Shown in pieces: positions 7,316 to 15,438 of a stretch of DNA of 18,348 bases. This stretch comes from an uncultured Lachnospiraceae bacterium (lineage in GTDB: Bacteria; Bacillota; Clostridia; Lachnospirales; Lachnospiraceae). The notes under the pieces were generated by a model, which was given only the letters and a program-made list of their open reading frames with translations, made no database searches and was not told where the DNA came from. Position 1 is the first letter of the stretch. Each line of letters starts with the position of its first letter. A program made the translations under genes and the position numbers. The DNA lies in assembly GCA_900550235.1 (NCBI GenBank), contig URRQ01000041.1:1-18348 (forward strand). The letters are read 5' to 3'.

Positions 7316-8173
7316 ATGAACGAAAAATATGGGCTAACCTCTTATGAAACAAGAGAAATCCTATTTTATAAAACTGATAATGGTGAAGTTCGGGTTGAAA
7401 TCCTTTTATATCAGGAAAACTTGTGGCTTACGCAGGCAAAAATGGCCGAATTATTTGAAGTGCAAAAGGCGGCTATTTCAAAACATTTGAAAAATATCTT
7501 TGAATCCGGCGAATTGCAGAAAGAAGCAGTTGTTTCCAAAATGGAAACAACTGCGGCAGACGACAAGCGGTACAATACAAACTATTACAATCTGGATGCC
7601 ATTATTGCTGTTGGATACCGTGTTAATTCTAAAAAGGCTACAATGTTCCGCATTTGGGCAAATCGGGTATTAAAAGAATTTATTATCAAAGGATATGTGA
7701 TGGACGATGCGCAACTGCGAGAACCTGAAAACCTTTTTGGTAAAGACTATTTTGAAGAGCAGTTGGAATGTATTCGGGACATTCGCTCTAGCGAACGCCG
7801 TTTTTATCAAAAAATCACGGACATTTACTCCCAATGCAGCGCCGACTACGATGTGAACAGCCCTATTACAAAAGAGTTTTTTTCCACAGTACAGAATAAG
7901 CTCCATTACGCTGTCACTCATCATACGGCGGCTGAGATTATTTATGAACGAGTCAATAGCACTAAACCCAACATGAGCTTGACAACTTGGAAAAATGCTC
8001 CGCAAGGGCGTATTCGTAAGACAGATGTTTCGCAGGACAAAGGCAAAGTGACTGCTGCCATCGCAAAGGCATTTGCAGAAAGTGAATTTGAAAAATTCCG
8101 TGTTTTGCAGGACCGAACATACCAGAGTGATTTCGACCGTCTTATGACAAATATCGAAGGAAACGACGTATAG
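7316..8173 (+). CDS. RhuM-family protein, probably internally deleted
   Basis: This is a 285-residue member of the RhuM (virulence_RhuM) family of accessory proteins of unproven molecular function, common in genomic islands and near defence or toxin genes. The N-terminal DNA-binding-like part contains VEILLYQENLWLTQAKMAELF and YRVNSKKATMFRIWANRVLKEFIIKGY. The middle (about 160-225) has FYQKITDIYSQCSADYD, ITKEFFSTVQNKLHYAV and TTWKNAPQGRIRKTDVS. The end has AAIAKAFAESEFEKFRVLQDR. In longer family members I recall about 50-60 residues (KNYL...MTMEDWA...) between the KTDVS and AKAFAESEFEKF segments; here they are nearly adjacent, so an in-frame deletion is likely. ATG 7316 is chosen over ATG 7310 because AGGAAGGG lies directly against 7310. 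It stands alone between two terminators with no mobile genes beside it. Confidence 0.85.
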   Translation: MNEKYGLTSYETREILFYKTDNGEVRVEILLYQENLWLTQAKMAELFEVQKAAISKHLKNIFESGELQKEAVVSKMETTAADDKRYNTNYYNLDAIIAVGYRVNSKKATMFRIWANRVLKEFIIKGYVMDDAQLREPENLFGKDYFEEQLECIRDIRSSERRFYQKITDIYSQCSADYDVNSPITKEFFSTVQNKLHYAVTHHTAAEIIYERVNSTKPNMSLTTWKNAPQGRIRKTDVSQDKGKVTAAIAKAFAESEFEKFRVLQDRTYQSDFDRLMTNIEGNDV

Positions 8174-8263
8174 TGTTTTCTGTTGTCCTAATTCCTTTTT
8201 TATCTATAAACATCAAATCGTTACATCACCCGCCATCCTCTATGTTTTTATTAGTTTTTAATT

Positions 8264-8291
8264 ATAAAACAAGGGGTTTTATCATTTTTTT
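8264..8291 (+). terminator. Likely terminator after the RhuM-family gene
   Basis: A seven-pair stem ATAAAAC/GTTTTAT (8264-8270 with 8276-8282, loop AAGGG) is followed by CA and seven T. It is AT-rich, so probably of moderate strength. The rest of 8174-8425 shows nothing further that I can support. Confidence 0.5.
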
Positions 8292-8425
8292 GTGCACAAT
8301 TAACAGATGCACAATTTCTCAACAATTCTACTTTCTGAATAATGCGTTATTTGAATATCGGTAGTATGATAGTAGCAGATAAAGAAATTGGAGATAATTT
8401 CTAAATAAGAAAGGAGTATTGAATT

Positions 8426-9307
8426 ATGCGTTACGAATGTGAACAAGTAGAACTTAAGAGGAAAGATGATGGCAAGAATTTATACCTTACAAAATTCTGG
8501 TGTCCTGCAAGCTGGCAAGACAAAAACATTTTAATGGTTCATGGTCTTACATATACACAGCACGTATTTGATATGAAATACAAAGATTATAGTGTATGTG
8601 AATACTTTGCAAAAAATGGTTATACTGTATGGCGTCTGGACTTGAGCGGATATGGACAGTCAGACAAATACGATGATGGTTGGGTAGTAACGACTCAGCA
8701 TGCAGCTGAAGATGAAATTTATGCTCTTGAAAAAATCTGCGAGCTTCAGGGCGTAGAAAAATGTGATCTTCTCGGTTGGTCATGGGGAACAATGACAACA
8801 TCAAAAGTTGCTACGCAGCGTCCTGAATTATTACACAAAGTTGTATGGCTCGGACCTTGCTTCGGTGGCGCATTTGATCCGGTTCCGATGACAGAACCAT
8901 TTTCACAGCTCAACTATGGTTATGTAATCCGTGTATGGCAGCATGTACCTGGAACAAACGATCTTGTTACTGATTTCGATACAGTTGAACCAGAACTTCA
9001 CGGTATGTGGGTAGACCATACATATGCACAAGACGGTGGTCATGGACGTCCAAACGGTGGTGCTAAAGAAATCATGGAAATCGGAGATGGTTGGTTAATT
9101 GATACAAAAGCTGTTAAAGTTCCTGTATTAATCGTTACTGGTGACAATGACTTCTATGTAAATATTGATCGTTGCTACCAGGCAGTAAAAGAACTTCCGG
9201 AAGGTTCTAAACTTCTTCACTTACATGGTGCCGGACACGCAATGTATCTTGAAAAAGACTACTATCAGAAAACAAGAGAAGCTATTCTTGATTTCATTTC
9301 TGAATAA
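8426..9307 (+). CDS. Alpha/beta-hydrolase family protein
   Basis: This 293-residue cytosolic alpha/beta-fold hydrolase has no signal peptide. The oxyanion-hole segment is HGLTY (39-43), the nucleophile elbow is GWSWG with Ser119, the acid is Asp240 or Asp242 in VTGDNDFY, and the base is His271 in HGAGHAMY, so the triad is complete. A cap insertion rich in aromatic residues (about 150-215, MTEPFSQLNYGYVIRVW) probably shapes the active site. The substrate cannot be told from sequence; esters, thioesters, epoxides and C-C bonds are all cleaved in this fold. AAAGGAG lies about ten bases before the ATG. It is a single-gene unit with a strong hairpin after it and no functionally obvious neighbour. 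Confidence 0.85.
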   Translation: MRYECEQVELKRKDDGKNLYLTKFWCPASWQDKNILMVHGLTYTQHVFDMKYKDYSVCEYFAKNGYTVWRLDLSGYGQSDKYDDGWVVTTQHAAEDEIYALEKICELQGVEKCDLLGWSWGTMTTSKVATQRPELLHKVVWLGPCFGGAFDPVPMTEPFSQLNYGYVIRVWQHVPGTNDLVTDFDTVEPELHGMWVDHTYAQDGGHGRPNGGAKEIMEIGDGWLIDTKAVKVPVLIVTGDNDFYVNIDRCYQAVKELPEGSKLLHLHGAGHAMYLEKDYYQKTREAILDFISE

Positions 9308-9330
9308 ACAAATTACTTTCTTAGTTACAA

Positions 9331-9370
9331 TACGGCGGTTACAGAACACTGTAACCGCCGTAAATCTTTT
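9331..9370. terminator. Strong hairpin terminator between convergent genes
   Basis: A perfect 13-pair GC-rich stem (9331-9343 with 9350-9362, six-base loop) is followed on the + strand by AAATCTTTT. It lies between the rightward hydrolase and the leftward HAD-phosphatase operon and may stop transcription from both sides, although the leftward side has no T-run. Confidence 0.75.
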
Positions 9371-9401
9371 CTAGTCAGATCATATCACTATATTTTATTT
9401 G

Positions 9402-10070
9402 CTATATCAAAATCTCTTTTAACTGTTCTACAGACTCCGCTACATACGTTGCCTGATTATCTTCAAATTCTTTCCTGCATCCGTATCCATACAACACACC
9501 CACAGAATCAATCCCGTTTTTATTGGCTCCTATGATGTCATGCTCTCGATCTCCTACCATCAACACTTGGGAACGATCTGTAATTCCATTTTTTTGCAGC
9601 GCATAAGCAATCACTTCTGCCTTATCCACTCTAGTTCCATCAAGTTCGCTTCCCGATAAGAAGGTGAAATACTTCATCAGATCAAAATGCTCTAAAATTC
9701 GTTTAGAAAATACAGCCGGTTTTGAAGTCGCTACGATTAATGTCTTTCCTGATTTTTTCAATGAATCCAGCATAGATGAAATTCCTTCATATACCTTATT
9801 TTCAAAAAGTCCTGTCACCGAAAATCGCTCTCTGTATTTTGCAACCGCCTCTTCTCCTTGTGCATCGTCCATTCCATAATATACCATGAAGGACTCTTTC
9901 AAAGGCGGACCGATAAATTTGCACAGACTATCCAAATCTTCTGTATGAATCCCATAAGCCTCTAACGCATATGCGACAGACTTTGTGATTCCTTCTTTTG
10001 GATCTGTCAACGTACCATCTAAGTCAAACAAGATATACTCATATTTTTTTATTTCCTTTTGTTGTTCCAT
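9402..10070 (-). CDS. HAD-superfamily phosphatase (phosphoglycolate phosphatase-like)
   Basis: This 222-residue haloacid dehalogenase-type hydrolase has a C1 helical cap. Motif I is FDLDGT with Asp16 (nucleophile) and Asp18. Motif II is the Ser/Thr in VATSKP near 115. Motif III/IV is the conserved Lys in KAEVIAYAL and GDREHD near 173-178. These place it with Gph/PpaX/YfnB-type small-molecule phosphatases; the exact substrate (phosphoglycolate, nucleotide or pyrophosphate) is not decided by sequence. Its start lies inside the yitT-family gene (22-base overlap), with GAGGTG upstream, so it is the translationally coupled last gene of the HD-asparaginase-YitT operon. A housekeeping metabolite-repair role is plausible. 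Confidence 0.85.
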   Translation of the reverse strand: MEQQKEIKKYEYILFDLDGTLTDPKEGITKSVAYALEAYGIHTEDLDSLCKFIGPPLKESFMVYYGMDDAQGEEAVAKYRERFSVTGLFENKVYEGISSMLDSLKKSGKTLIVATSKPAVFSKRILEHFDLMKYFTFLSGSELDGTRVDKAEVIAYALQKNGITDRSQVLMVGDREHDIIGANKNGIDSVGVLYGYGCRKEFEDNQATYVAESVEQLKEILI

Positions 10071-10900
10071 TCTCCAATCACCTCATTTACTGTTGATACT
10101 GTCACAAATGCTTTGATATCTTCACCATGCATATGTTCCAATAATTTTCCATATTCATTCTGTGTCAAAATTGTCTGAAGCTCTGTTCGCTCTTTTTTAT
10201 TATATCCACCGGTTGCATTATAGAGCGTCACCCCTCTATGCAATGTATTATTGATAAAGTCCAATACTTCTTCATAACGATCAGTCAAAATACAAACACG
10301 TTTTCTGCGATTGAATCCACTGATGAAATTATCAATAACAATTCCATTGGCATACGTACCAAGAATACTAAGTACTACAACTTTTGTATCATATACAAGC
10401 ATCGAACTGATTGCAACACACATTCCTGTAATTGTCATCGCTTTTCCAATTTCAATGTGTGTGAATTTACTAACTACTTTTGCCACGATATCCAAACCAC
10501 CGGAAGATGCGTTTGCATTAAACAACATGGCAAGTCCTACACTTACAACCAAAATATATGTAATCGTATCTAATAAAATATCGTCTGTGAACGATTTGTT
10601 ATTTGGCGCTACATGCTCAAATACAAACAAAAATACCGGAAGCATTATTGATGTGTAGATTGTCTTAGCTCCAAACTCTTTTCCGATCACAAGGAATCCC
10701 ACTACAAGAAGCGCTGCATTCAATACAAATGTCATGACAGAAATCGGAAGGGGAATAAAATTCTCCAACACAATTACAAGACCTGACAAACTTCCCACGA
10801 TTACATTACTTGGAATCATAAAGAAATACACGGCAGCTGCAATAATAAAAATACCTACTGTGATTAAACTGTATTCTTTGATAAATCTCTCTTTATCCAT
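10049..10900 (-). CDS. YitT-family integral membrane protein
   Basis: This 283-residue protein has five or six hydrophobic segments in its first 200 residues (for example LITVGIFIIAAAVYFFMI, VGFLVIG, TYILVVSVGLAMLF). A cytosolic C-terminal domain of the DUF2179 type (about 200-280: RVCILTDRYEEVLDFINNTLHRGVTLYNATGGY) completes the YitT architecture. The motif SSGGLDIVAK near 132-141 is typical. Function is unknown for the family; export or sensing of small solutes has been proposed. ATG 10900 is preferred over TTG 10906 because GAGG lies seven bases before the ATG. It sits 12 bases after the asparaginase stop and overlaps the HAD gene. Confidence 0.88.
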   Translation of the reverse strand: MDKERFIKEYSLITVGIFIIAAAVYFFMIPSNVIVGSLSGLVIVLENFIPLPISVMTFVLNAALLVVGFLVIGKEFGAKTIYTSIMLPVFLFVFEHVAPNNKSFTDDILLDTITYILVVSVGLAMLFNANASSGGLDIVAKVVSKFTHIEIGKAMTITGMCVAISSMLVYDTKVVVLSILGTYANGIVIDNFISGFNRRKRVCILTDRYEEVLDFINNTLHRGVTLYNATGGYNKKERTELQTILTQNEYGKLLEHMHGEDIKAFVTVSTVNEVIGEWNNKRK

Positions 10901-10912
10901 CTCCAAACCTCA

Positions 10913-11920
10913 CTATCTCGTAAATAATATGTCATGATTGACCATCTTATAAAATTCTTTTTTCATTTCATCATATGTCATTCCCGGAAGCCCCATCAGC
11001 CACATCAATTTTGTAATAGTTGCTTCTAATGTCATATCATAGGATTCCACAAGATCAAAATCCTGCTTGACTTTCTGACCAACTTCATAGACTGTCATAT
11101 TACTTCCTTCGTTGGCAACTTGTGTTGTCATAACGACAAGCTTTCCTTTTTCTTTCCACTCTTCCATCTGTTCGTAGAATTCATGTACGATACTATCCGG
11201 CATTCCTCCGACACCAAAACTTTCAATCACGATGCAATCATAGTCTTTAAAAATGTACGACAAAATATCGGACTTCATTCCCGGAATCAATTTCAACACA
11301 TAGATGCTGTTTTTCATCTCATGGTAAAAACGAACACGGTACTTATGCGGCGTTGTCGGAATATATCGGATCACCATTCCATCCTGGATTACTGCCACAT
11401 ATGGATAATTAATACTTTCAAATGCATTGTAACTTTTAGCGCGGACCTTTTTTGCTCTTGTACCGACGATGACTTTTCCGTCAAACACAATATTCACATC
11501 TTGTGAATCGTCATCTGCCGCATAGATAAAACTATCCAAAAGATTGGTCTTCGCATCGGTTACATCCATATTGATAGGCTTTTGTGCTCCTGTGACTACA
11601 ATCGGCTTGCGTGAATTTTGAATCATATATGATAATGCAGCCGCTGTATAAGCAAGTGTATCCGTTCCATGGCAGATTACAAAACCATCGTATTTGTCAT
11701 ACTGCTCTTCAATTGTTCTTGTGAGAAGTTTCCAATGCTCCGGTGTTGCATTCGTACTGTCAATATTACAAACCTGCATTGTCTTTACTTCACACACATC
11801 TTTGACTTGTGGAATATAGGATAACACATCCTCAGAAGACAGCCCCGGTGAAAGTCCGTTGTCTGTCTGTTTTGACGCAATGGTACCGCCTGTACCAATC
11901 ATTAGAATTCGCTTTTTCAT
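10913..11920 (-). CDS. L-asparaginase (type I-like, cytosolic)
   Basis: A 335-residue asparaginase hydrolyses L-Asn to L-Asp and ammonia. The N-terminal motif is GTGGTIAS with nucleophile Thr13, and the second motif is HGTDT (84-88) with Thr86-Asp87; TDAKTNLLDS supplies the conserved Lys region. There is no signal peptide and the length fits AnsA-type intracellular enzymes. ATG 11920 is chosen because AGAGGA precedes it; the longer frame from 11977 would add 19 unrelated residues and run into the preceding gene. Seventeen bases separate it from the upstream HD gene. Unlike many asparaginase loci there is no aspartase (ansB) next to it. Confidence 0.9.
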   Translation of the reverse strand: MKKRILMIGTGGTIASKQTDNGLSPGLSSEDVLSYIPQVKDVCEVKTMQVCNIDSTNATPEHWKLLTRTIEEQYDKYDGFVICHGTDTLAYTAAALSYMIQNSRKPIVVTGAQKPINMDVTDAKTNLLDSFIYAADDDSQDVNIVFDGKVIVGTRAKKVRAKSYNAFESINYPYVAVIQDGMVIRYIPTTPHKYRVRFYHEMKNSIYVLKLIPGMKSDILSYIFKDYDCIVIESFGVGGMPDSIVHEFYEQMEEWKEKGKLVVMTTQVANEGSNMTVYEVGQKVKQDFDLVESYDMTLEATITKLMWLMGLPGMTYDEMKKEFYKMVNHDILFTR

Positions 11921-11937
11921 TTGTTTTTCCTCTTTTA

Positions 11938-12480
11938 TCAATAATTTTCCCAAAAATTCGCTTTTACAAGCTGGCAATACTCCTCATAAGCTGACATTCC
12001 TTTTAAGCTCTCCAGTGATTTCATAATCTCAATATAATACCACCCGATCACTTTCTTATCTTTCATGCGAAAACGATTCCAAAGCTCTTCTCCATACACC
12101 GGATAATCCCGACTGATATCCCTGATATTAGAAAGCTTGTCCGCTAATCCGATATATTGAAGTTCTCGTGGAGCGTGCTTCAAATATTCTATTGTCGCAC
12201 TTTTTCTCTCCTTCCAAGACTTTGTCTTGTCTTCACTTTCATGCGCTACCATTGAGGCAACTCTTGCACCAAATTCCTGTTTCAGCACTTCCTCCGTTAT
12301 CCCATCACAGTCTTCGATCGTATCATGCAAGATAGCCGCAGCAATAATTTCTTCATCCTTCGTCATCTGTGATACAATATCACCAACCTCCAACGGATGC
12401 ACAATGTATGGTCTGCTTGTACCTTTTCGAACCTGTCCTTCATGAACCTTTGTCGCAAATGCGATTGCCTTTTCAATCAT
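11938..12480 (-). CDS. HD-domain phosphohydrolase, SpoT/MESH1-like
   Basis: This 180-residue single-domain HD hydrolase resembles the (p)ppGpp hydrolase half of RelA/SpoT and the small MESH1-type alarmone hydrolases. Metal and active-site elements are His28 in YIVHPLEVG, His52-Asp53 in ILHDTIED (52-57), Asp114 in ADKLSN, and the KSWKERK segment (87-93). No synthetase, TGS or ACT domain is present. ATG 12480 is preferred because GGAAAGGA lies seven bases upstream; the TTG at 12540 would add 20 residues without similarity. It is the first gene of a four-gene leftward operon. Alarmone hydrolysis is inferred from motifs; other nucleotides are possible. Confidence 0.82.
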   Translation of the reverse strand: MIEKAIAFATKVHEGQVRKGTSRPYIVHPLEVGDIVSQMTKDEEIIAAAILHDTIEDCDGITEEVLKQEFGARVASMVAHESEDKTKSWKERKSATIEYLKHAPRELQYIGLADKLSNIRDISRDYPVYGEELWNRFRMKDKKVIGWYYIEIMKSLESLKGMSAYEEYCQLVKANFWENY

Positions 12481-12554
12481 TCCGGTGTCCTTTCCGGGAT
12501 AAACCCTGTATCCACAATTTCCATGCAAGAATCCTCTCAAATCGAGATATATTT

Positions 12555-12583
12555 ATCATAACATCTTGACCTTGAAAAAACAA
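12555..12583 (-). promoter_or_regulatory. Promoter of the HD-asparaginase-YitT-HAD operon
   Basis: Leftward TTGTTT (12583-12578), a 17-base spacer and TATGAT (12560-12555) with an extended -10 TG two bases before it. It overlaps the divergent promoter of the dehydrogenase gene. Confidence 0.6.
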
Positions 12584-12600
12584 CACATGCATGCTACTAT
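12573..12600 (+). promoter_or_regulatory. Promoter of the short-chain dehydrogenase gene
   Basis: Rightward TTGAAA (12573-12578), a 16-base spacer and TACTAT (12595-12600) preceded by an extended -10 TGC. Its -35 box shares base 12578 with the opposing -35 box. Confidence 0.5.
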
Positions 12601-12638
12601 TGTTTCAACTCTTTGATAAAAATAGGAGGCATATTGCT

Positions 12639-13382
12639 ATGAAAAATATATTGATTACCGGAGCGTCCCGAAGCATTGGAAAATCCATTGCACTACGTTT
12701 TGCCCAAGAGAATTGTCGTCTGTTTATCAATTGTAACCGCTCTACAGAGGATCTATACGTTGTGAAATCAGAAGTCGAACAGATTTTTATCTCTAACGGA
12801 AACTATACATCTTCTTGCATTCCTTTGATTGGTGATATTGGGAATCCAGAGGACGTGCGGCAGATGTTTCAAACGATTCATGAAAAATGTAACGGCATTG
12901 ATATTTTGATCAACAATGCCGGAATTGCACACATTGGATTATTGTGTGATATGACAGATGATGAGTGGAATCGCATTCTCCAGACGAATCTATCCTCTGT
13001 ATTTTACTGTTCCCGGGCTGCCATTCCACATATGGTCTCCCAAAAATCCGGTAAAATCCTGAACATTTCCTCCATTTGGGGAAGCGTAGGCGCATCTTGC
13101 GAAGCAGCCTATTCTGCAACCAAATCCGGAGTCAATGGATTAACAAAAGCGTTGGCAAAAGAACTGGCTCCAAGCAATATTCAAGTCAATGCCATCGCTT
13201 GCGGCGCTATCGATACTGTAATGAATGGGCAACTGGACGAAGAAGAACGAAAAGAATTAGAAGAAGAGATTCCTGCCGGTCGTTTTGGTACTTGTGAAGA
13301 AGTGGCCGAACTTGTCTATGATCTGACAGCCAAACACAATTATCTGACCGGACAGATCATTGGATTAGACGGAGGCTGGTAA
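12639..13382 (+). CDS. FabG-like short-chain dehydrogenase/reductase, possibly EF-P 5-aminopentanone reductase
   Basis: This 247-residue classical SDR has the cofactor motif TGASRSIG (7-14), NNAG (92-95), Asn117, and the catalytic Ser145, Tyr158 and Lys162 (SSIWG, YSATK). The C-terminal stretch EEERKELEEEIPAGRFGT resembles Firmicute proteins annotated as YmfI, which reduces the 5-aminopentanone group on elongation factor P; a 3-oxoacyl-ACP reductase role cannot be excluded. It is not in a fatty-acid gene cluster, which argues somewhat against FabG. ATG 12639 follows TAGGAGG at about eight bases; an upstream in-frame ATG at 12591 lacks a binding site and falls in the promoter. Its TAA abuts the stop of the convergent isochorismatase-like gene. 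Confidence 0.82.
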   Translation: MKNILITGASRSIGKSIALRFAQENCRLFINCNRSTEDLYVVKSEVEQIFISNGNYTSSCIPLIGDIGNPEDVRQMFQTIHEKCNGIDILINNAGIAHIGLLCDMTDDEWNRILQTNLSSVFYCSRAAIPHMVSQKSGKILNISSIWGSVGASCEAAYSATKSGVNGLTKALAKELAPSNIQVNAIACGAIDTVMNGQLDEEERKELEEEIPAGRFGTCEEVAELVYDLTAKHNYLTGQIIGLDGGW

Positions 13383-13409
13383 TCACTTTACCAGCCTCTG
13401 TATTTTTTT
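13369..13409 (+). terminator. Terminator overlapping two convergent stop codons
   Basis: A stem of about 14 pairs (13369-13382 with 13388-13401, one G-T pair, five-base loop) is followed by ATTTTTTT. The left arm encodes the last codons and stop of the dehydrogenase; the right arm encodes the end of the opposing gene. No T-run follows in the leftward direction. Confidence 0.8.
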
Positions 13410-13913
13410 ACTTGTTTCTGTTCCTGCTACTTTCAACATTTCAAACAAAATCGCTTCATATGTTGTAATAATCGCGCCTTCCTGTTTCGCACGCTCGATT
13501 GCTATCTCTTTATTATACGCAGTACGTGACGAGATACAATCTTCCACGAGCACAGGAATAAATCCTTCCTTTTTCAAATCGATCAAAGTCTGCAATACAC
13601 AGATATGCGCTTCAATTCCACAAAGGAGAATGTATTTTTTTGCCTGTATTTCTTCTCGAATTACTTCCATAGCGCTAAATGTAATCTTTTCTTTATATTC
13701 TTCTGTTCCAATGACCTTCTGTAAAGATGAATCAGTCATCCCCAGGCCTTTTGTATATTGCTGTGTAACCGTGATCGGAACTCCAAGTGTTCGAAGTCCT
13801 GCCAGAAGAATCTTACTATGTTCCATTAGTTGTTCTTTTTTATCCATGACAGGTATCAATTTTTCTTGATAATCGATAGCAACTGCCGCTGTATGTTCGA
13901 GTTCAATCCTCAT
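13383..13913 (-). CDS. Isochorismatase-family cysteine hydrolase
   Basis: The 176-residue protein has the fold and triad of the isochorismatase-like family: Asp14 in AIDYQ, Lys76 in EKITFS and Cys105 in GIEAHICVLQT. The family includes nicotinamidases, N-carbamoyl-amino-acid amidases and many YcaC-like hydrolases of unknown substrate. The size fits the short YcaC-type group. Nothing here supports isochorismate itself as substrate. It is the last gene of the leftward panT-coaX-truA-xth operon, 15 bases after the exonuclease gene, with its stop directly against that of the convergent dehydrogenase. Confidence 0.87.
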   Translation of the reverse strand: MRIELEHTAAVAIDYQEKLIPVMDKKEQLMEHSKILLAGLRTLGVPITVTQQYTKGLGMTDSSLQKVIGTEEYKEKITFSAMEVIREEIQAKKYILLCGIEAHICVLQTLIDLKKEGFIPVLVEDCISSRTAYNKEIAIERAKQEGAIITTYEAILFEMLKVAGTETSKKIQRLVK

Positions 13914-13928
13914 GTTCTTTCCCTACCT

Positions 13929-14681
13929 CTATTTAATATCCAATTCTACCGGACAATGATCCGATCCAAAAACTTCTGTCAGAATCTTGGCATCTACCAA
14001 GCGATCTTTCAAACCTTCTGATACGATAAAATAATCAATTCTCCAGCCCGCATTTTTTGCTCTCGCACTAAATCGATAAGACCACCAAGAATAAATTCCC
14101 TCTTGATCCGGATAAAAATAACGGAACGTATCAATAAATCCTGCTTGCAATAATTCCGTGAATTTTCCTCGCTCCTCGTCTGTAAATCCTGCATTTCTTC
14201 GATTGGTTTTCGGATTCTTCAAGTCAATCTCTTGATGAGCCACATTCAGATCTCCACAGAAAATCACGTTCTTTTTCTCTTCCAGTTTTTTCAAATATAT
14301 AAGGAAATCTGTTTCCCATTGCATACGATATTCCAACCGTGCAAGCTCGTTCTGTGAATTCGGAGTATAGACTGTCACAAAATAAAAATCTTCAAACTCC
14401 AGTGTGATTACTCGGCCTTCTTTGTCATGCTCTTCTATCCCCATACCATACATAACAGAAAGAGGCTCTTGCTTTGTAAAAATAGCAGTTCCTGAATATC
14501 CTTTTCTCTCTGCATAATTCCAATACTGATGATATCCCGGAAGTTCCAGTTCTAACTGACCTTCCTGCATCTTACTTTCTTGAATACAAAAAATGTCTGC
14601 ATCCGCTTCTTTGAAAAAATCCAAAAATCCTTTTTGTACACAAGCGCGGATTCCATTGACATTCCAAGAAATTAACTTCAT
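13929..14681 (-). CDS. xth: Exodeoxyribonuclease III / AP endonuclease
   Basis: This 250-residue member of the EEP nuclease family acts in base-excision repair, cutting at abasic sites and trimming 3' ends. Active-site residues are Asn7 (SWNVNG), Glu35 (CIQESK), Tyr105 (VTVYTPN), Asp144 and Asn146 (GDLNVAH), and Asp241-His242 (GSDHCPV). The WWSYRFSARAKNAGWRIDYF segment (199-218) is the usual AP-endonuclease signature. The length is that of ExoA/Xth. Twelve bases separate it from truA and 15 from the isochorismatase-like gene, so it is co-transcribed. The xth family has several naming schemes (exoA, xthA); the function is secure. Confidence 0.93.
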   Translation of the reverse strand: MKLISWNVNGIRACVQKGFLDFFKEADADIFCIQESKMQEGQLELELPGYHQYWNYAERKGYSGTAIFTKQEPLSVMYGMGIEEHDKEGRVITLEFEDFYFVTVYTPNSQNELARLEYRMQWETDFLIYLKKLEEKKNVIFCGDLNVAHQEIDLKNPKTNRRNAGFTDEERGKFTELLQAGFIDTFRYFYPDQEGIYSWWSYRFSARAKNAGWRIDYFIVSEGLKDRLVDAKILTEVFGSDHCPVELDIK

Positions 14682-14693
14682 CTCTTCTTCCTC

Positions 14694-15428
14694 CTAATAT
14701 AGAACTTCTTTTAGACATAGACCATTTGCCGGAGCAAGGAACCCTGCTTCTGCCCGGTTCTTCGATTTAAAAATCTGTCGGATCACTCCCGGTTCTTTTT
14801 CTCCGTTTCCAATCTCCAATAACGTTCCGGTCAAGATCCTCACCGTATGGTAGAGAAATCCATCTCCATGGAACACAAAGCGAATCTTTCCCGACTCTTC
14901 CAGTATCTCAATCTGATATATTGTCCGCACCATTGATTTTTCATCTTTTTTGTCTGTAAATCCCCCAAAATCATGTGTTCCGATCAAGAGATCCACAGCT
15001 TTTTGCATTGCATTTCTATCCAATTTTTTTGAAAAATGATAACAATATTTTCTCGTGAAAACACATGGTTTTTCTCTCTGATCCACTAGATATTCATACG
15101 TTTTGGCTTTGGCGCTATAACGGCTGTGGAAACTGTTTTTTACTAATTCCACCTGTCGAATCCAAATATCCTCCGGCAGCATTTCATTAAGTCTTCTTTG
15201 AAACTCTGTGGCATCTATTTTTCCGGAAAGCTTTACATTCGCTACCTGTCCCCATGCGTGGACACCTCCGTCTGTCCGCCCGGATCCATCAATCTCCACG
15301 CCATATCCAATCAGTCGGCTGATCGTTGTCTCCAAAATTCCTTGTACTGTAAGTTCTGTATTACTTTGACGCTGCCAGCCTTGATATTTTGTTCCATCAT
15401 AGGCAATCGTCATTTTATAATTTCGCAT
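14694..15428 (-). CDS. truA: tRNA pseudouridine(38-40) synthase TruA
   Basis: The 244-residue enzyme converts uridines 38-40 in the tRNA anticodon arm to pseudouridine. The start MRNYKMTIAYDGTKYQGWQRQ is characteristic, the catalytic Asp53 lies in GSGRTDGGVHA (48-58), and later family blocks include FHSRYSAKAKTYEY and GDGFLYHTVRILTGTLLEIG. The length is normal. It lies ten bases after coaX and 12 before xth. No energy-coupling-factor genes (ecfA1, ecfA2, ecfT), which often precede truA in Firmicutes, are visible here. Confidence 0.95.
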   Translation of the reverse strand: MRNYKMTIAYDGTKYQGWQRQSNTELTVQGILETTISRLIGYGVEIDGSGRTDGGVHAWGQVANVKLSGKIDATEFQRRLNEMLPEDIWIRQVELVKNSFHSRYSAKAKTYEYLVDQREKPCVFTRKYCYHFSKKLDRNAMQKAVDLLIGTHDFGGFTDKKDEKSMVRTIYQIEILEESGKIRFVFHGDGFLYHTVRILTGTLLEIGNGEKEPGVIRQIFKSKNRAEAGFLAPANGLCLKEVLY

Positions 15429-15438
15429 AATTCTCCAA

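Noticed and set aside
11921..11977. Upstream start for asparaginase adding 19 residues
   Set aside because: The extension overlaps the HD gene, has no family similarity, and AGAGGA lies before ATG 11920.
12481..12540. TTG start adding 20 residues to the HD protein
   Set aside because: No similarity in the extension; ATG 12480 has a clear binding site.
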